From Lysobacter daejeonensis GH1-9 (lineage in GTDB: Bacteria; Pseudomonadota; Gammaproteobacteria; Xanthomonadales; Xanthomonadaceae): a stretch of 64,000 nucleotides of DNA. The stretch lies in assembly GCF_000768355.1 (NCBI RefSeq), contig NZ_AVPU01000001.1, positions 186,001-250,000 of the forward strand, in the 5' to 3' direction. Shown piece by piece: positions 16,708-28,043 of the stretch; position 1 is the first letter of the stretch, and every line of letters begins with the position of its first letter. Position numbers and translations under genes: made by a program. A model generated the notes under the pieces. That model saw only the letters and a list, made by a program, of their open reading frames with translations. It did no database searches and was not told where the DNA came from.

Positions 16708-16736
16708 ACTTTAGGGTCAGTTCCGCAGTCCGTCAA
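16708..16736 (-). promoter_or_regulatory. Promoter of the right tRNA-Ala/Glu unit
   Basis: On the minus strand, TTGACG (16731-16736), a 17-base spacer and TAAAGT (16708-16713) form a near-consensus promoter. The -35 hexamer overlaps the stop codon of the upstream DUF1249 gene. The initial leader contains CTTTCCAGCC, also present in the left unit. Confidence 0.8.
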
Positions 16737-17230
16737 GCGGATTTTGAAACCGCGGTTACAGCAGGACGCAACTCCTGCACGGTCGCCATGCCATGGCCCT
16801 GCTGTGCCAGGTAATCCAGCCATTTCCCGAGGAATGTGTTGATCCGGAAGCGGTAGCCAAACACCGCATCCGGAGGCGGATTCATGCCGATCACGTCCTG
16901 CCAGCGCCGCCCCACGTAGCAGTGGGTGACTTCCACCTGTTGCGCGTCGTGGTAGACCCGCACGTGGGCCGACGGGTCGGGCTCACCCGTCACCGGGTCC
17001 AGCATCGCGTACGACAGGCGCAATTCGGTGGTGTAGCGGTGCTGCTCGATCACCTCGAGGTGCAGCTCCAGTCCGTCTCCGGCCATCGACACGTAATGCC
17101 CGGGCGCCAGCGCACGCATGTCGAACAGGCCGACGAGCTTGGCGTGGTTTTCCGCGTACAGCCCCATCAGCCAGCCGAGGCGGCTCAGCCGGGGGAAACG
17201 CGTATGGCGGCGGGAAAGCACTGCATTCAT
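16733..17230 (-). CDS. DUF1249 family protein (YqiB-like)
   Basis: A 165-residue cytoplasmic protein. The family pattern is clear: LYAENHAKLVGLFDM near the start, then HLEVIEQHRYTTELRLSY and HVRVYHDAQQVEV in the middle. DUF1249 proteins (YqiB in E. coli, encoded beside cpdA and nudF) have no firmly established function. Here the gene stands alone between the tRNA units and ppsR. Its stop codon overlaps the -35 of the right tRNA promoter, so transcripts of this gene may run into the tRNAs. The ATG at 17230 is the only reasonable start. Confidence 0.8.
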   Translation of the reverse strand: MNAVLSRRHTRFPRLSRLGWLMGLYAENHAKLVGLFDMRALAPGHYVSMAGDGLELHLEVIEQHRYTTELRLSYAMLDPVTGEPDPSAHVRVYHDAQQVEVTHCYVGRRWQDVIGMNPPPDAVFGYRFRINTFLGKWLDYLAQQGHGMATVQELRPAVTAVSKSA

Positions 17231-17300
17231 GGCGTCGATGCTACACGGCGATTTGCCCGCGCGGCAGCGTTGACGCGGACGCCCGTCAAGCCTACGTTGG

Positions 17301-17322
17301 GAAAGCGTCCGGGCGCTTTTTC
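17301..17322 (-). terminator. Hairpin downstream of ppsR
   Basis: AAAGCG and CGCTTT pair around a six-base loop, with flanking G and C runs extending the stem. T-runs on the plus strand make it potentially active there as well. It lies 17 bases beyond the ppsR stop. Confidence 0.4.
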
Positions 17323-17338
17323 CCGCCCTGCCCCGCCG

Positions 17339-18160
17339 TCAGAACATCACGCGCGAAATGCCCAGCGTGGTCATCACCTTGCTGGCGATTTCCTCGATCG
17401 ACGTATTGGTCGTGCTCAGCGTGGGGATCCGCTCGGCCCGGAACATCTTCTCCGCTGCCGCCACCTCGCGCCTGCAGGTGTCCAGCTGCGCGTAGCGCGA
17501 GTTGGGCCGCCGCTCCTGCCGGATCTGCTGCAGGCGGACCGGGTCGATGCTCAGGCCGAACAGCTTGCGCCGGTGCGGGCGCAGGCGCGCCGGCAGGTTG
17601 TCGTGCTCCAGGTCTTCCTCGGTCAGCGGGTAGTTTGCCGCGCGGATGCCGTACTGCAGCGCCAGGTACACGCAGGTGGGCGTCTTGCCCGCCCGCGAGA
17701 CGGCCACCAGGATCACATCCGCCCCGTCGTAGTCCACCGACATGCCGTCGTCGTGGGTCAGCGCGAAGTTCATCGCGTTGATGCGGCGGTGGTACTGGTC
17801 GAAGTCGACGATGGCGTGGGCCTGGCCGATCCGGTGCTCGCGGGTCTCGCCCAGCTCACGCTCCAGCGGGCCAATGAACGGCTCGAAGACGTCCAGCATC
17901 AATGCCCCGCTCTCGGCCAGGGCGGCGCCCACATTGGCGTCCATGCAGGAATTGATGACGATGGGGCGGGTGCCGTGGGTCAGCGCCGCCGCCCGAATCC
18001 GCGCGGCGGCCATTTCGGCCCGTTCCACGCTGTCCACGAACGAAATGCGGATGCTTTCGAACCGGGTGTTGGTGAATTGGGTCAGTAGGCTGTGGCCGAT
18101 GGTCTCCGCCGTGATGCCCGTTCCGTCCGAAACGTAGAAAACCGCCCGCGTGCCTGGCAT
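17339..18160 (-). CDS. ppsR: PEP synthase regulatory protein (bifunctional kinase/pyrophosphorylase)
   Basis: A 273-residue PSRP/DUF299 enzyme. It inactivates PEP synthase by ADP-dependent phosphorylation of an active-site threonine and reactivates it by phosphate-dependent dephosphorylation. The N-terminus [22 protein letters not shown] is the family signature, and the nucleotide-binding loop [16 protein letters not shown] follows in the C-terminal half. The ATG at 18160 is chosen because GGAG lies six bases upstream; a longer in-frame start at 18187 is unlikely. It is divergent from its target ppsA, the usual arrangement. Confidence 0.95.
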   Translation of the reverse strand: MPGTRAVFYVSDGTGITAETIGHSLLTQFTNTRFESIRISFVDSVERAEMAAARIRAAALTHGTRPIVINSCMDANVGAALAESGALMLDVFEPFIGPLERELGETREHRIGQAHAIVDFDQYHRRINAMNFALTHDDGMSVDYDGADVILVAVSRAGKTPTCVYLALQYGIRAANYPLTEEDLEHDNLPARLRPHRRKLFGLSIDPVRLQQIRQERRPNSRYAQLDTCRREVAAAEKMFRAERIPTLSTTNTSIEEIASKVMTTLGISRVMF

Positions 18161-18270
18161 CCCCTGCTCCAACCAAAATCGACCCAAAAGGCCGTGTCAA
18201 TACGAAAAGCCTCACCGGATCAACCTTGTACGGGTCCGGCACGCCTGCGATCATATTAGCTTCTGTGCGC

Positions 18271-18284
18271 CCGGACATATCCGG
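18271..18284. promoter_or_regulatory. CCGGA/TCCGG inverted repeat in the ppsR-ppsA intergenic region
   Basis: CCGGACATATCCGG is an inverted repeat with a four-base centre. Further single CCGGA or TCCGG half-sites occur nearby between 18210 and 18240. The position between divergent regulator and target genes suggests an operator, but no regulator can be named. Confidence 0.35.
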
Positions 18285-18311
18285 ACACCCCGCCCCACGG
18301 AGATCGCCCGT

Positions 18312-20687
18312 TTGAACGAGAACATCCTCTGGCTGCACGAGTTGCGCCTGTCCGACCTTGCCCGCGTCGGCGGCAAGAACTCCTCGCTCGGCGAGATGAT
18401 CGGCAACCTGGCCAACCTCGGCGTCTCCGTCCCGGGCGGCTTCGCGACCACGGCGGAGGCCTTCAAGGCCTTCATCGCCCACAACAACCTGCACCAGCGC
18501 ATCTACGACAAGCTGGCCACGCTGGACGTCGAAGACGTGCCCGCGCTGACCGCAGCCGGTGCCGAAATCCGCGGCTGGGTCATCGACGCCCCGCTGCAGC
18601 CGGACCTGGACGCCGACATCCGCAAGGCCTACGTGCAGCTGTGCGCCGAGAACGGCGGTGGTGACGTGGCCGTGGCCGTGCGCTCCTCGGCCACCGCCGA
18701 GGACCTGCCGGACGCCTCGTTCGCCGGCCAGCAGGAAACCTTCCTCAACGTGACCGGCGCCGACGACGTCGTGCACAAGGTCAAGGAGGTCTTCGCCAGC
18801 CTGTACAACGACCGCGCCATCGCCTACCGAGTGCACCATGGCTTCAAGCACGAGGACGTTTTCCTGTCGGCCGGCGTGCAGCTGATGGTGCGCTCCAACG
18901 TCGGCGCGTCCGGCGTGCTGTTCACCCTGGACACCGAGTCCGGCTTCCGCGACGTCGTGTTCGTTACCTCCAGCTTCGGCTTGGGCGAGATGGTCGTGCA
19001 GGGCGCGGTCAACCCCGACGAGTTCTACGTCTACAAGCCCACCCTGCAGCAGGGCAAGCACGCCATCCTGCGCCGCTCCATCGGCGCCAAACAGTTGCGC
19101 ATGGTGTATTCGGACAAGCCCGGCGAGCGCGTCAAGATCGAGGACACGCCGGCTGAACTGCGCAACAGCTTCTCCATCTCCGACGAGGACGTGCAGGAGC
19201 TGGCAAAGCAGGCGCTGGTCATCGAGCAGCACTACGGCCGTCCGATGGACGTGGAATGGGCCAAGGATGGTGTCAGCGGCAAGCTGTTCATCGTGCAGGC
19301 CCGTCCGGAGACCGTGAAGTCACGCGCCCACGCCACGCAGATCGAGCGCTACCAGCTCGGCCAGCGCGGTGAAGTGGTGTGCGAAGGCCGCGCCATTGGC
19401 CACAAGATCGGCACCGGCGTGGCGCGCGTGGTGCGCTCGCTGGATGACATGGCCCGCGTGCAGCCGGGCGACGTGCTGGTCGCCGACATGACCGACCCGG
19501 ACTGGGAGCCGGTGATGAAGCGCTCGGCCGCCATCGTCACCAACCGCGGTGGCCGCACCTGCCACGCGGCCATCATCGCCCGCGAGCTGGGCGTGCCGGC
19601 CGTGGTGGGCACCGGCAACGCGCTGGATACCATTGTCGATGGCCAGCCCATCACCGTGAGCTGCGCCGAAGGCGACACCGGCTTCATCTACGCCGGCACG
19701 CTGCCCTTCGAGCGTTTCGTCACCGACCTGGAGAGCATGCCGGAAGCCCCGCTCAAGGTGATGATGAACGTTGCCAATCCCGAGCGTGCCTTCGACTTCG
19801 CCATGCTGCCCAACGCGGGCGTGGGCCTGGCGCGCCTGGAAATGATCATCGCCAGCCACATTGGCCTGCACCCCAAGGCCTTGCTGGAGTACGACCAGCA
19901 GGACGCCGAGACCAAGCGCAAGATCGATGAGCGGATCGCCGGCTACGGCAACCCGGTCGACTTCTATGTCGACCGCCTCGCGGAAGGCATCGCCACCATC
20001 ACCGCTTCGTTCGCGCCGAACCCGGTGATCGTGCGCCTGTCGGATTTCAAGTCCAACGAGTACGCCAACCTCATCGGCGGCAGCCGTTACGAGCCGCACG
20101 AAGAGAACCCGATGATCGGCTTCCGTGGCGCCAGCCGCTATGTGGACCCGTCGTTCGCCGACTGCTTCGCGCTGGAATGCCGCGCGGTGAAGAAGGTCCG
20201 CGAGCAGATGGGCCTGACCAACTGCTGGGTCATGATCCCGTTCGTGCGCACGCTGGACGAAGGCCGCAAGGTCATCGAGGTACTGGAAGCCAACGGCCTG
20301 AAGAAGGGCGAAGGCGGCCTGAAGGTCATCATGATGTGCGAGGTCCCGTCCAACGCCCTGCTGGCCGACGAGTTCCTCGACATCTTCGACGGATTCTCCA
20401 TCGGCTCCAACGACCTGACCCAGCTCACCCTGGGCCTGGACCGCGATTCGGGCATCGTCGCCAAGCTGTTCGACGAGCGCGACCCGGCGGTGAAGAAGAT
20501 GCTGTCGATGGCCATCTCGGCCGCCAAGGCCAAGGGCAAGTACATCGGTATCTGCGGACAGGGTCCGAGCGATCACCCGGACCTGGCCGTGTGGCTCATG
20601 GAACAGGGCATCGAGTCGGTGTCGCTGAACCCGGACACCGTCGTCGATACCTGGCTGCGCTTGGCCAAGGCCAAGAACGGCGGCTGA
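18312..20687 (+). CDS. ppsA: Phosphoenolpyruvate synthase (pyruvate, water dikinase)
   Basis: A 791-residue enzyme that makes PEP from pyruvate and ATP, giving AMP and phosphate, for gluconeogenesis. The N-terminal ATP-grasp domain has [15 protein letters not shown] and [21 protein letters not shown]. The swivelling domain carries catalytic His418 in [15 protein letters not shown], preceded by the regulatory Thr416. The C-terminal TIM barrel ends [17 protein letters not shown] with the active-site Cys. The TTG at 18312 gives a length equal to the E. coli enzyme (792) and has GGAG nine bases upstream; no ATG fits. mscS follows after four bases. Confidence 0.95.
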   Translation: MNENILWLHELRLSDLARVGGKNSSLGEMIGNLANLGVSVPGGFATTAEAFKAFIAHNNLHQRIYDKLATLDVEDVPALTAAGAEIRGWVIDAPLQPDLDADIRKAYVQLCAENGGGDVAVAVRSSATAEDLPDASFAGQQETFLNVTGADDVVHKVKEVFASLYNDRAIAYRVHHGFKHEDVFLSAGVQLMVRSNVGASGVLFTLDTESGFRDVVFVTSSFGLGEMVVQGAVNPDEFYVYKPTLQQGKHAILRRSIGAKQLRMVYSDKPGERVKIEDTPAELRNSFSISDEDVQELAKQALVIEQHYGRPMDVEWAKDGVSGKLFIVQARPETVKSRAHATQIERYQLGQRGEVVCEGRAIGHKIGTGVARVVRSLDDMARVQPGDVLVADMTDPDWEPVMKRSAAIVTNRGGRTCHAAIIARELGVPAVVGTGNALDTIVDGQPITVSCAEGDTGFIYAGTLPFERFVTDLESMPEAPLKVMMNVANPERAFDFAMLPNAGVGLARLEMIIASHIGLHPKALLEYDQQDAETKRKIDERIAGYGNPVDFYVDRLAEGIATITASFAPNPVIVRLSDFKSNEYANLIGGSRYEPHEENPMIGFRGASRYVDPSFADCFALECRAVKKVREQMGLTNCWVMIPFVRTLDEGRKVIEVLEANGLKKGEGGLKVIMMCEVPSNALLADEFLDIFDGFSIGSNDLTQLTLGLDRDSGIVAKLFDERDPAVKKMLSMAISAAKAKGKYIGICGQGPSDHPDLAVWLMEQGIESVSLNPDTVVDTWLRLAKAKNGG

Positions 20688-20691
20688 CCGG

Positions 20692-21606
20692 ATGGCGTTG
20701 GAGGCTGAGGTACAGAAGTCGCTGCAGAAGCTGGAAGGCATCAACTTCCTGGCCGAAGCCGAACGCTGGGGCCTGAAACTGCTGGGCGCCGTGCTGATCC
20801 TGCTGCTGGGGATCTGGCTGGCCAAGCGCCTGTCGAAGGGACTGGACCGCGCCTTCGAGCGCGCCAACATGGAAGCCACCCTGCGTGGCTTCCTGCGCAA
20901 CATCGCCTATGCCGCGATGCTCGTCATCGTGGTGGTGGCCGCACTGCAATCGCTGGGCGTGCCGACCACCTCGGTCATGGCGGTGCTGGGTGCGGCCGGT
21001 CTGGCGATTGGTTTGGCGCTGAAGGATTCGCTGTCCAACATCGCCTCGGGCGTCATGCTGATCATGCAGCGCCCGTTCCACGTCGGCGACATGGTGCAGG
21101 CCGCGGGCATCGAAGGCACGATCGAGCAGGTCCGCGTGTTCCAGACGCGGATGCGCACGGTCGACAATCGCAGCGTCATCATCCCCAACAGCCTCATCAC
21201 CACCGCGCCGATCATCAACTTCACGGCCAACACCAAGCGCCGCGTCGACATCAAGGTGGGCGTGGGCTATGAGGACGACCTGCGCGTGGCACGCGAAACG
21301 CTGCTGGAATTGGCCGACGAGCACCCCAAGCTGCTCAAGGAGCCAAAGCCTGAGGTGCTGGTGCTGAACTTGTCGGAAAGCAGCGTGGACCTGGAACTCC
21401 GCGCCTGGGTGCCCACCGAGGATCTCGTCCGCGTACGCAGTGACCTGACCCAGGGCATCCGCGACCGGATCATCGCCAAGGGGCTGAACATCCCCTACCC
21501 GCAACGGGACCTGCACGTGTACCACCACGACGACGATGGCCGCCCGCTGGCCGATTTGCTGGCGCGTTCCGTGGCGGATGACGGGGATCTTCCGCCCAAG
21601 GCCTGA
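20692..21606 (+). CDS. Small-conductance mechanosensitive channel, MscS family
   Basis: A 304-residue membrane protein. Two hydrophobic helices near residues 28-45 and 70-90 are followed by the pore helix TM3 (SVMAVLGAAGLAIGLALKDSLSNIASGVMLI), rich in Gly/Ala pairs as in MscS. After it come the beta domain (PFHVGDMVQAAGIEGTIEQV, then PNSLITTAPIINFT) and an alpha-beta C-terminal cage. It should release solutes upon hypo-osmotic shock. Its ATG is four bases after the ppsA stop, so the two are probably co-transcribed. Confidence 0.9.
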   Translation: MALEAEVQKSLQKLEGINFLAEAERWGLKLLGAVLILLLGIWLAKRLSKGLDRAFERANMEATLRGFLRNIAYAAMLVIVVVAALQSLGVPTTSVMAVLGAAGLAIGLALKDSLSNIASGVMLIMQRPFHVGDMVQAAGIEGTIEQVRVFQTRMRTVDNRSVIIPNSLITTAPIINFTANTKRRVDIKVGVGYEDDLRVARETLLELADEHPKLLKEPKPEVLVLNLSESSVDLELRAWVPTEDLVRVRSDLTQGIRDRIIAKGLNIPYPQRDLHVYHHDDDGRPLADLLARSVADDGDLPPKA

Positions 21607-21639
21607 CGGCTACAGCGGGGCCATGCTCAGAAAGTGACT

Positions 21640-21666
21640 CGTTCCGCCAGTGCGGCTGGCGGAACG
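21640..21666. terminator. Perfect hairpin after mscS
   Basis: An 11-base stem (21640-21650 with 21656-21666) encloses a five-base loop. It lacks a T-tract on either strand. It probably marks the 3' end of the ppsA-mscS transcript. Confidence 0.45.
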
Positions 21667-21784
21667 ATACGTGTCGCGATGGCGGCTTGGTGAGCACGCC
21701 TCGAAACCGCACATTCTCCGTGCTGATATTCCCCACCTTGGGCAGCGCGGTCTGGATCGCGCTGCATCGCGCCCGTCTGATGCC

Positions 21785-22837
21785 ATGCGCCATACAACGC
21801 TGTTCATGCTTGCCGCGATTGGCGGCACTTCCTTTGCCGCACAGGCTGCGTCACCGGCCTGCACCGACCCCACAGCTCTCCAGCTGTCCCCTCCCATCGT
21901 CAGCGTGCGGGTCGATAACGACCTGTTCGCCAACCAGGACCAGGGCTACACCAGTGGCGTGCAACTGACGCTGGTGTCGCCCAACCTGGCCGACTACACC
22001 GACGACCCGTGCCTGCCGCGTCCAGCGCGGCTGTTGAACCGCTATCTGGACATCGTGCAGCCGGAAGGTTTCGACCAGCAGAACATGATCGTCCGGGTGA
22101 CGCAGGGCATCTTCACCCCAAGCGATCCGACTCGAACCGACCTGGTGGTGGAAGACCGGCCCTATGCCGGGCTGCTGTACGTCACCTTCGGCTACAACGC
22201 CCGCAAGGGCGATGTGCTGCGCACCACCCTGCTGGGATTGGGAATGATGGGCCCCAGTTCGCATGCCCGGCAGGCGCAGAGTGCCATCCACGATCTCACC
22301 GGCTCGGAGCACTTCCAGGGCTGGGAGCATCAGTTGGACGACGAGCCGATCTTTGGCATCCGCCACGAGCGCTCGTACCGCGTGAATGCGCGCAACTGGG
22401 GGGACAGCGGGTATGGGCACGACGCGATCACCCACTGGGGCGCGGCCTTCGGCAATGCGATGACCCGCGTGAATTCAGGATTCGAAGTGCGTCTGGGTCG
22501 GCATCTACCCGATGACTTCGGCTCCAGTCCGGTACGACCGGCTGGCGACAACACTGCACCGCCCAGTGACGGACGTGTTACCCCCGGCTGGACCTGGCAC
22601 GCGTTCCTGGCTTTCGACGCCTATTGGGCCATCTACGATGCCACCTTGGATGGCAATGCCTTCCAGCACAGCCACAGTGTCGACAAACGGCCGTTCGTGG
22701 CGGAAAGCGCCATCGGTTTCGCGCTCACCCATCGCCGCTGGAAGCTGGCGTTTGCCCGCTACTTCCGCACGCGCGAGTTCGATGGGCAGCATGAGCGACC
22801 GGCGTTTGGCAGTTTTACCGTGAGTCGCCTCTTCTAA
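21785..22837 (+). CDS. LpxR-like lipid A 3'-O-deacylase (outer membrane, DUF2219)
   Basis: A 350-residue exported protein with a signal peptide (MRHTTLFMLAAIGGTSFAAQAA). The mature protein begins with the LpxR pattern VRVDNDLFANQDQGYTSGVQLTL, containing the Asn-Asp pair and the YTSG turn of the active site. Further family blocks are HARQAQSAIHDLTGSEHFQGWEHQL and DDEPIFGIRHERSYR. LpxR removes the 3'-acyloxyacyl group from lipid A at the outer leaflet of the outer membrane. The ATG at 21785 is chosen for the signal peptide; an upstream in-frame start would add 45 non-exported residues. No strong ribosome-binding site is visible. Confidence 0.82.
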   Translation: MRHTTLFMLAAIGGTSFAAQAASPACTDPTALQLSPPIVSVRVDNDLFANQDQGYTSGVQLTLVSPNLADYTDDPCLPRPARLLNRYLDIVQPEGFDQQNMIVRVTQGIFTPSDPTRTDLVVEDRPYAGLLYVTFGYNARKGDVLRTTLLGLGMMGPSSHARQAQSAIHDLTGSEHFQGWEHQLDDEPIFGIRHERSYRVNARNWGDSGYGHDAITHWGAAFGNAMTRVNSGFEVRLGRHLPDDFGSSPVRPAGDNTAPPSDGRVTPGWTWHAFLAFDAYWAIYDATLDGNAFQHSHSVDKRPFVAESAIGFALTHRRWKLAFARYFRTREFDGQHERPAFGSFTVSRLF

Positions 22838-22933
22838 TGACCGGCTGGCATCACCCCAGCCAAGAGGATGCGGCGGATGACACCCGCCATCAGTCGCCCT
22901 GCCCTTTGCATGGGTAACTCCCGGGCAGTTAAC

Positions 22934-23500
22934 TCAGCCCCGAAGGCCGCCCAACTGCCCCATCGCAGACCGGTAATGACGCAACTCGGCAATCGAGTCG
23001 TGGATGTCAGCCAATGCGGTGTGCTTGCCGGCCTTCTGCACGCCCGCCAGCACGGACGGCGCCCAGCGGCGCGCCAGCTCCTTGACCGTGCTGACGTCCA
23101 GGTTGCGGTAGTGGAAGTACTGCTCCAGCTTCGGCATGCAGCGATACAGGAACCGACGATCCTGGCAGATGGAATTGCCGCAGATCGGCGACGCCTTGGC
23201 GGGCACCCACTCGGCAAGGAAGGCCAAGGTCCGCGCCTCGGCATCCTCCATGGCAACGCCCTCCTCCAGCACGCGCTGCCACAGGCCCGACTTGGTGTGC
23301 TGGTTGCGGTTCCAGTCGTCCATGGCCTGCAGCCGTTCCAGCGGGTGGGCAATGGCGAACACCGGCCCCTCAGCCAACACGGTGAGGTCGCCGTCGGTTA
23401 CCACCGTCGCAATCTCTATGATCGAATCGCGATCGGTGTCCAGACCCGTCATTTCCAGGTCGATCCAGATCAGGCGGTGTTCGTTCGGCGAAGTGGCCAC
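22934..23500 (-). CDS. orn: Oligoribonuclease
   Basis: A 188-residue DEDDh 3'-5' exonuclease that degrades two- to five-base RNAs and pGpG, and so is usually essential and tied to cyclic-di-GMP turnover. Motifs are [21 protein letters not shown] (Asp and Glu), [32 protein letters not shown] and [14 protein letters not shown] (His and Asp). The GTG at 23500 gives a length typical of the family; an in-frame ATG at 23554 would add 18 unmatched residues. The gene is divergent from the DUF2721 gene. Confidence 0.93.
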   Translation of the reverse strand: MATSPNEHRLIWIDLEMTGLDTDRDSIIEIATVVTDGDLTVLAEGPVFAIAHPLERLQAMDDWNRNQHTKSGLWQRVLEEGVAMEDAEARTLAFLAEWVPAKASPICGNSICQDRRFLYRCMPKLEQYFHYRNLDVSTVKELARRWAPSVLAGVQKAGKHTALADIHDSIAELRHYRSAMGQLGGLRG

Positions 23501-23568
23501 GTGTACTCGCGATACGTGAAGGGACGGCGCATCATATCGCAGAGCCTCTTTCATCGACGGAGCGAACC

Positions 23569-24024
23569 TTGGACCTGTCCATCTTCGGCGAACACGCCAT
23601 CCTGACCGCCATGCTGGCACCGGCCTTGTTGATGGCCGCGACCGGCTCGCTGCTGATCTCGGCCAATACGCGCCTGGCCCGCGTCGTCGACCGGCTGCGA
23701 GCGCTGATCAAGGAATGGAAGGACGATGCCCCGGATCGCGAGCAGCGCGATCGCCAGATTCGCCGCCACCGCATCCGCGCACACCTCGTACTGCGCACCT
23801 GCCAGATGCTGTACCTGGCGCTCGGCGCATTCGTCGGCACCAGCCTGGGCCTGGCGGCTGACACGCTGTTCAACTTCAAGTTGGGGATGGTGCCTACCGC
23901 ACTCGCGGTGATCGGTGTGCTTTGCCTGCTGGTCGCCAGCACCCTGATGTGGCGCGAAGTGAGCCTGGCGGTGACCAGTTTCGACGATGAGCTCGACCAG
24001 GAACTGGCGCGCCGCCGCAACTGA
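23569..24024 (+). CDS. DUF2721 family membrane protein
   Basis: A 151-residue protein with three hydrophobic segments near residues 10-32, 80-100 and 108-128. The first is followed by [17 protein letters not shown], a DUF2721 pattern. The loop between segments 1 and 2 is very basic and acidic ([23 protein letters not shown]). No function is established for the family. The start is TTG at 23569, supported by GGAG about six bases upstream. It converges with tadA, with six bases between stops. Confidence 0.72.
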   Translation: MDLSIFGEHAILTAMLAPALLMAATGSLLISANTRLARVVDRLRALIKEWKDDAPDREQRDRQIRRHRIRAHLVLRTCQMLYLALGAFVGTSLGLAADTLFNFKLGMVPTALAVIGVLCLLVASTLMWREVSLAVTSFDDELDQELARRRN

Positions 24025-24030
24025 GGTGGA

Positions 24031-24540
<510 letters not shown>

Positions 24541-26106
24541 TCACTCCCACTCGATCGTGGCCGGCGGCTTGCCGCTGATGTCGTACACGACGCGCGACAC
24601 GCCGCGCAGCTCATTGATGATGCGGTTGGACACCGTGCCCAGGAACTCGTACGGCAGGTGCGCCCAGTGCGCGGTCATGAAGTCGATGGTCTCCACCGCA
24701 CGGAGCGCGATCACCCACTCGTACGCGCGGGCATCGCCCACCACGCCCACAGACTTGACCGGCAGGAAGACGGCGAAGGCTTGGCTGGTCTTGTCGTACA
24801 GATCGGCCTTCCGCAACTCGTCGATGAAGATGTGGTCGGCCTTGGCCAGCAGCTCGGCGTACTCGGGCTTGACCTCTCCCAGGATGCGCACGCCCAGGCC
24901 CGGGCCCGGGAACGGGTGGCGGTAGACCATCTCGCGCGGCAGGCCGAGCTCGACGCCCAGGCGTCGCACCTCGTCCTTGAACAGCTCGCGCAGCGGCTCC
25001 ACCAGCTTGAGCTTCATGTCCTCCGGCAGGCCGCCCACGTTGTGGTGGCTCTTGATCACGTGTGCCTTGCCGGTCTTGCTGCCGGCCGACTCGATCACGT
25101 CCGGGTAGATCGTGCCCTGCGCCAGCCACTTGGCATTGCTGAGCTTGTTCGACTCCTCGTCGAAGATCTCGACGAACAGGTTGCCGATGATCTTGCGCTT
25201 GGCTTCCGGGTCGTTGACGCCTTCCAGCGCCTTGAAGTAGCGGTCGGCGGCGTTGACGCGCACGACCTTGACGCCCATGTGCTCGGCGAACATCGCCATG
25301 ACCTGGTCGCCTTCGTTCCAGCGCAGCAGCCCGGTGTCGACGAACACGCAGGTCAGTTGCGTGCCGATGGCCTTGTGCAACAGCGCCGCGACGACCGAAG
25401 AGTCCACGCCGCCGGAGAGGCCGAGGATGACTTCATCGGAGCCGACCTGCTCGCGCACGCGGGCGATCTGGTCGTCGATGATGTTGGCCGCGGTCCACAG
25501 CGTCTTGCACCCGCAGATGTCGGCGACGAAACGGCGCAGCAGCGCGCTGCCCTGCTTGGTGTGGGTTACTTCGGGGTGGAACTGCACGCCGTACCAGCGC
25601 TTCTCCTCAAGCGCCATGGCGGCGACAGGAATGCGGTCGGTGGTGGCGGTGATGGTCCAGCCCGCCGGCGCCTTGGAAACGTGGTCGCCGTGGCTCATCC
25701 ACACGTCGATGCGCGGTTCGCCATCATGGTCACTCAGGCCACCCAGCAGCGCGTCGTGCGCAACCAGCTGCACCTCGGCGTGCCCGAACTCGCGCTGGTC
25801 GGCGGCTTCGGTAGCACCGCCCAGCTGCGCGGCCAAGGTCTGCATGCCGTAGCAGATGCCCAGTATCGGCAACCCGCTGTCGAACACCTGCTGCGGCGCG
25901 ACGGGCGCGCCCGGCAGCGTGGTCGACTCGGGACCGCCCGACAGGATGATGCCCTTGGCTCCGAACTTGGCGATGTCCTCCGGGTCGTGGTCCCACGCCC
26001 AGATCTCGCAATACACGCCTATCTCGCGGATGCGGCGGGCGATCAGCTGGGTGTACTGCGCGCCGAAGTCGAGGATGAGGATCTTGTCGCTGTGGATGTC
26101 GGTCAT
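24541..26106 (-). CDS. guaA: GMP synthase (glutamine-hydrolysing)
   Basis: A 521-residue enzyme making GMP from XMP, ATP and glutamine. The N-terminal class I amidotransferase domain has the nucleophile Cys85 in [11 protein letters not shown] and His in [11 protein letters not shown]. The ATP pyrophosphatase domain starts with the P-loop [16 protein letters not shown]. The dimerisation domain ends [17 protein letters not shown], the usual GuaA terminus. It is downstream of guaB on the same strand. Confidence 0.96.
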   Translation of the reverse strand: MTDIHSDKILILDFGAQYTQLIARRIREIGVYCEIWAWDHDPEDIAKFGAKGIILSGGPESTTLPGAPVAPQQVFDSGLPILGICYGMQTLAAQLGGATEAADQREFGHAEVQLVAHDALLGGLSDHDGEPRIDVWMSHGDHVSKAPAGWTITATTDRIPVAAMALEEKRWYGVQFHPEVTHTKQGSALLRRFVADICGCKTLWTAANIIDDQIARVREQVGSDEVILGLSGGVDSSVVAALLHKAIGTQLTCVFVDTGLLRWNEGDQVMAMFAEHMGVKVVRVNAADRYFKALEGVNDPEAKRKIIGNLFVEIFDEESNKLSNAKWLAQGTIYPDVIESAGSKTGKAHVIKSHHNVGGLPEDMKLKLVEPLRELFKDEVRRLGVELGLPREMVYRHPFPGPGLGVRILGEVKPEYAELLAKADHIFIDELRKADLYDKTSQAFAVFLPVKSVGVVGDARAYEWVIALRAVETIDFMTAHWAHLPYEFLGTVSNRIINELRGVSRVVYDISGKPPATIEWE

Positions 26107-26163
26107 GGGGGCCGTGTCTTTCGTAAGCGTGCGGCATGGGCCGCGATATCGGTTGCCAGAAAC

Positions 26164-26195
26164 GAAGAAGGGAAACGCTGGCGTCTCCCTTCTTC
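26164..26195 (-). terminator. Attenuator-like hairpin between guaB and guaA
   Basis: GAAGAAGGGA and TCCCTTCTTC form a perfect ten-base stem around a 12-base loop, eight bases after the guaB stop. A weak T-run (GTTTCTGG) follows on the minus strand. It may set a lower level of guaA relative to guaB. Confidence 0.55.
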
Positions 26196-26202
26196 TATCG
26201 CC

Positions 26203-27687
<1,485 letters not shown>

Positions 27688-27689
27688 TC

Positions 27690-27695
27690 ATTGTA
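27690..27695 (-). promoter_or_regulatory. -10 element upstream of guaB
   Basis: TACAAT on the minus strand lies about 30 bases before the guaB ATG. No convincing -35 is visible 17 bases upstream, where the sequence is C-rich and runs into the large hairpin at 27718. Confidence 0.5.
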
Positions 27696-27717
27696 ACTTT
27701 TTTTGGGGGGCTGTGGG

Positions 27718-27788
27718 GCGGGTTGCGGGGTAGTCCGGGCAGTCCCTCCACGGGATTCGCTTGGTGCCCGAACTACCCCACAACCCGC
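27718..27788. repeat. 71-bp long inverted repeat upstream of guaB
   Basis: The arms 27718-27741 and 27765-27788 are complementary over 24 bases with two mismatches, both of which can be G-U pairs in RNA. The 23-base loop contains a further small TCCC/GGGA hairpin. The element lies just outside the predicted guaB promoter. It could be a REP/BIME-type element, a MITE-like relic or a structured regulatory site. Confidence 0.65.
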
Positions 27789-28043
27789 TCCAAACGCGGC
27801 TGGGGCTAGGGGAAGAGCGAAAAGCGTGGCGCGCAACGCCGTTCGGGCTGTGTGCCGACCAGGGTCAATTTGCTACGCACGAAACACATTGTTTCGGCAG
27901 GGGCCGCCACTTTTCCGGCTGTCCGGAATGGGGAATGGTCGCCAGCTCCCCGAATGCACTTCGAAACGTTGTGCCGCTCAACCGCGGCAGCCGACGGCTC
28001 CAGCGACCTGATCTTCGCGGGGACGGCAGTGCCACCGCCTGAG
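27789..28043. other. Intergenic remainder with no recognised gene
   Basis: Together with the guaB promoter and the 71-bp repeat this makes a 383-bp gene-free stretch between guaB and folD. Frames on both strands are short or have composition typical of shadow reading frames. A small inverted repeat GAAAC/GTTTC lies near 27880-27895. No RNA gene or conserved motif was recognised. Confidence 0.5.

Noticed and set aside
16230-16842. Short open frames across the tRNA genes
   Set aside because: They translate the tRNA sequences and repeat because the tRNAs are duplicated; the cloverleaf structures explain the sequence fully.
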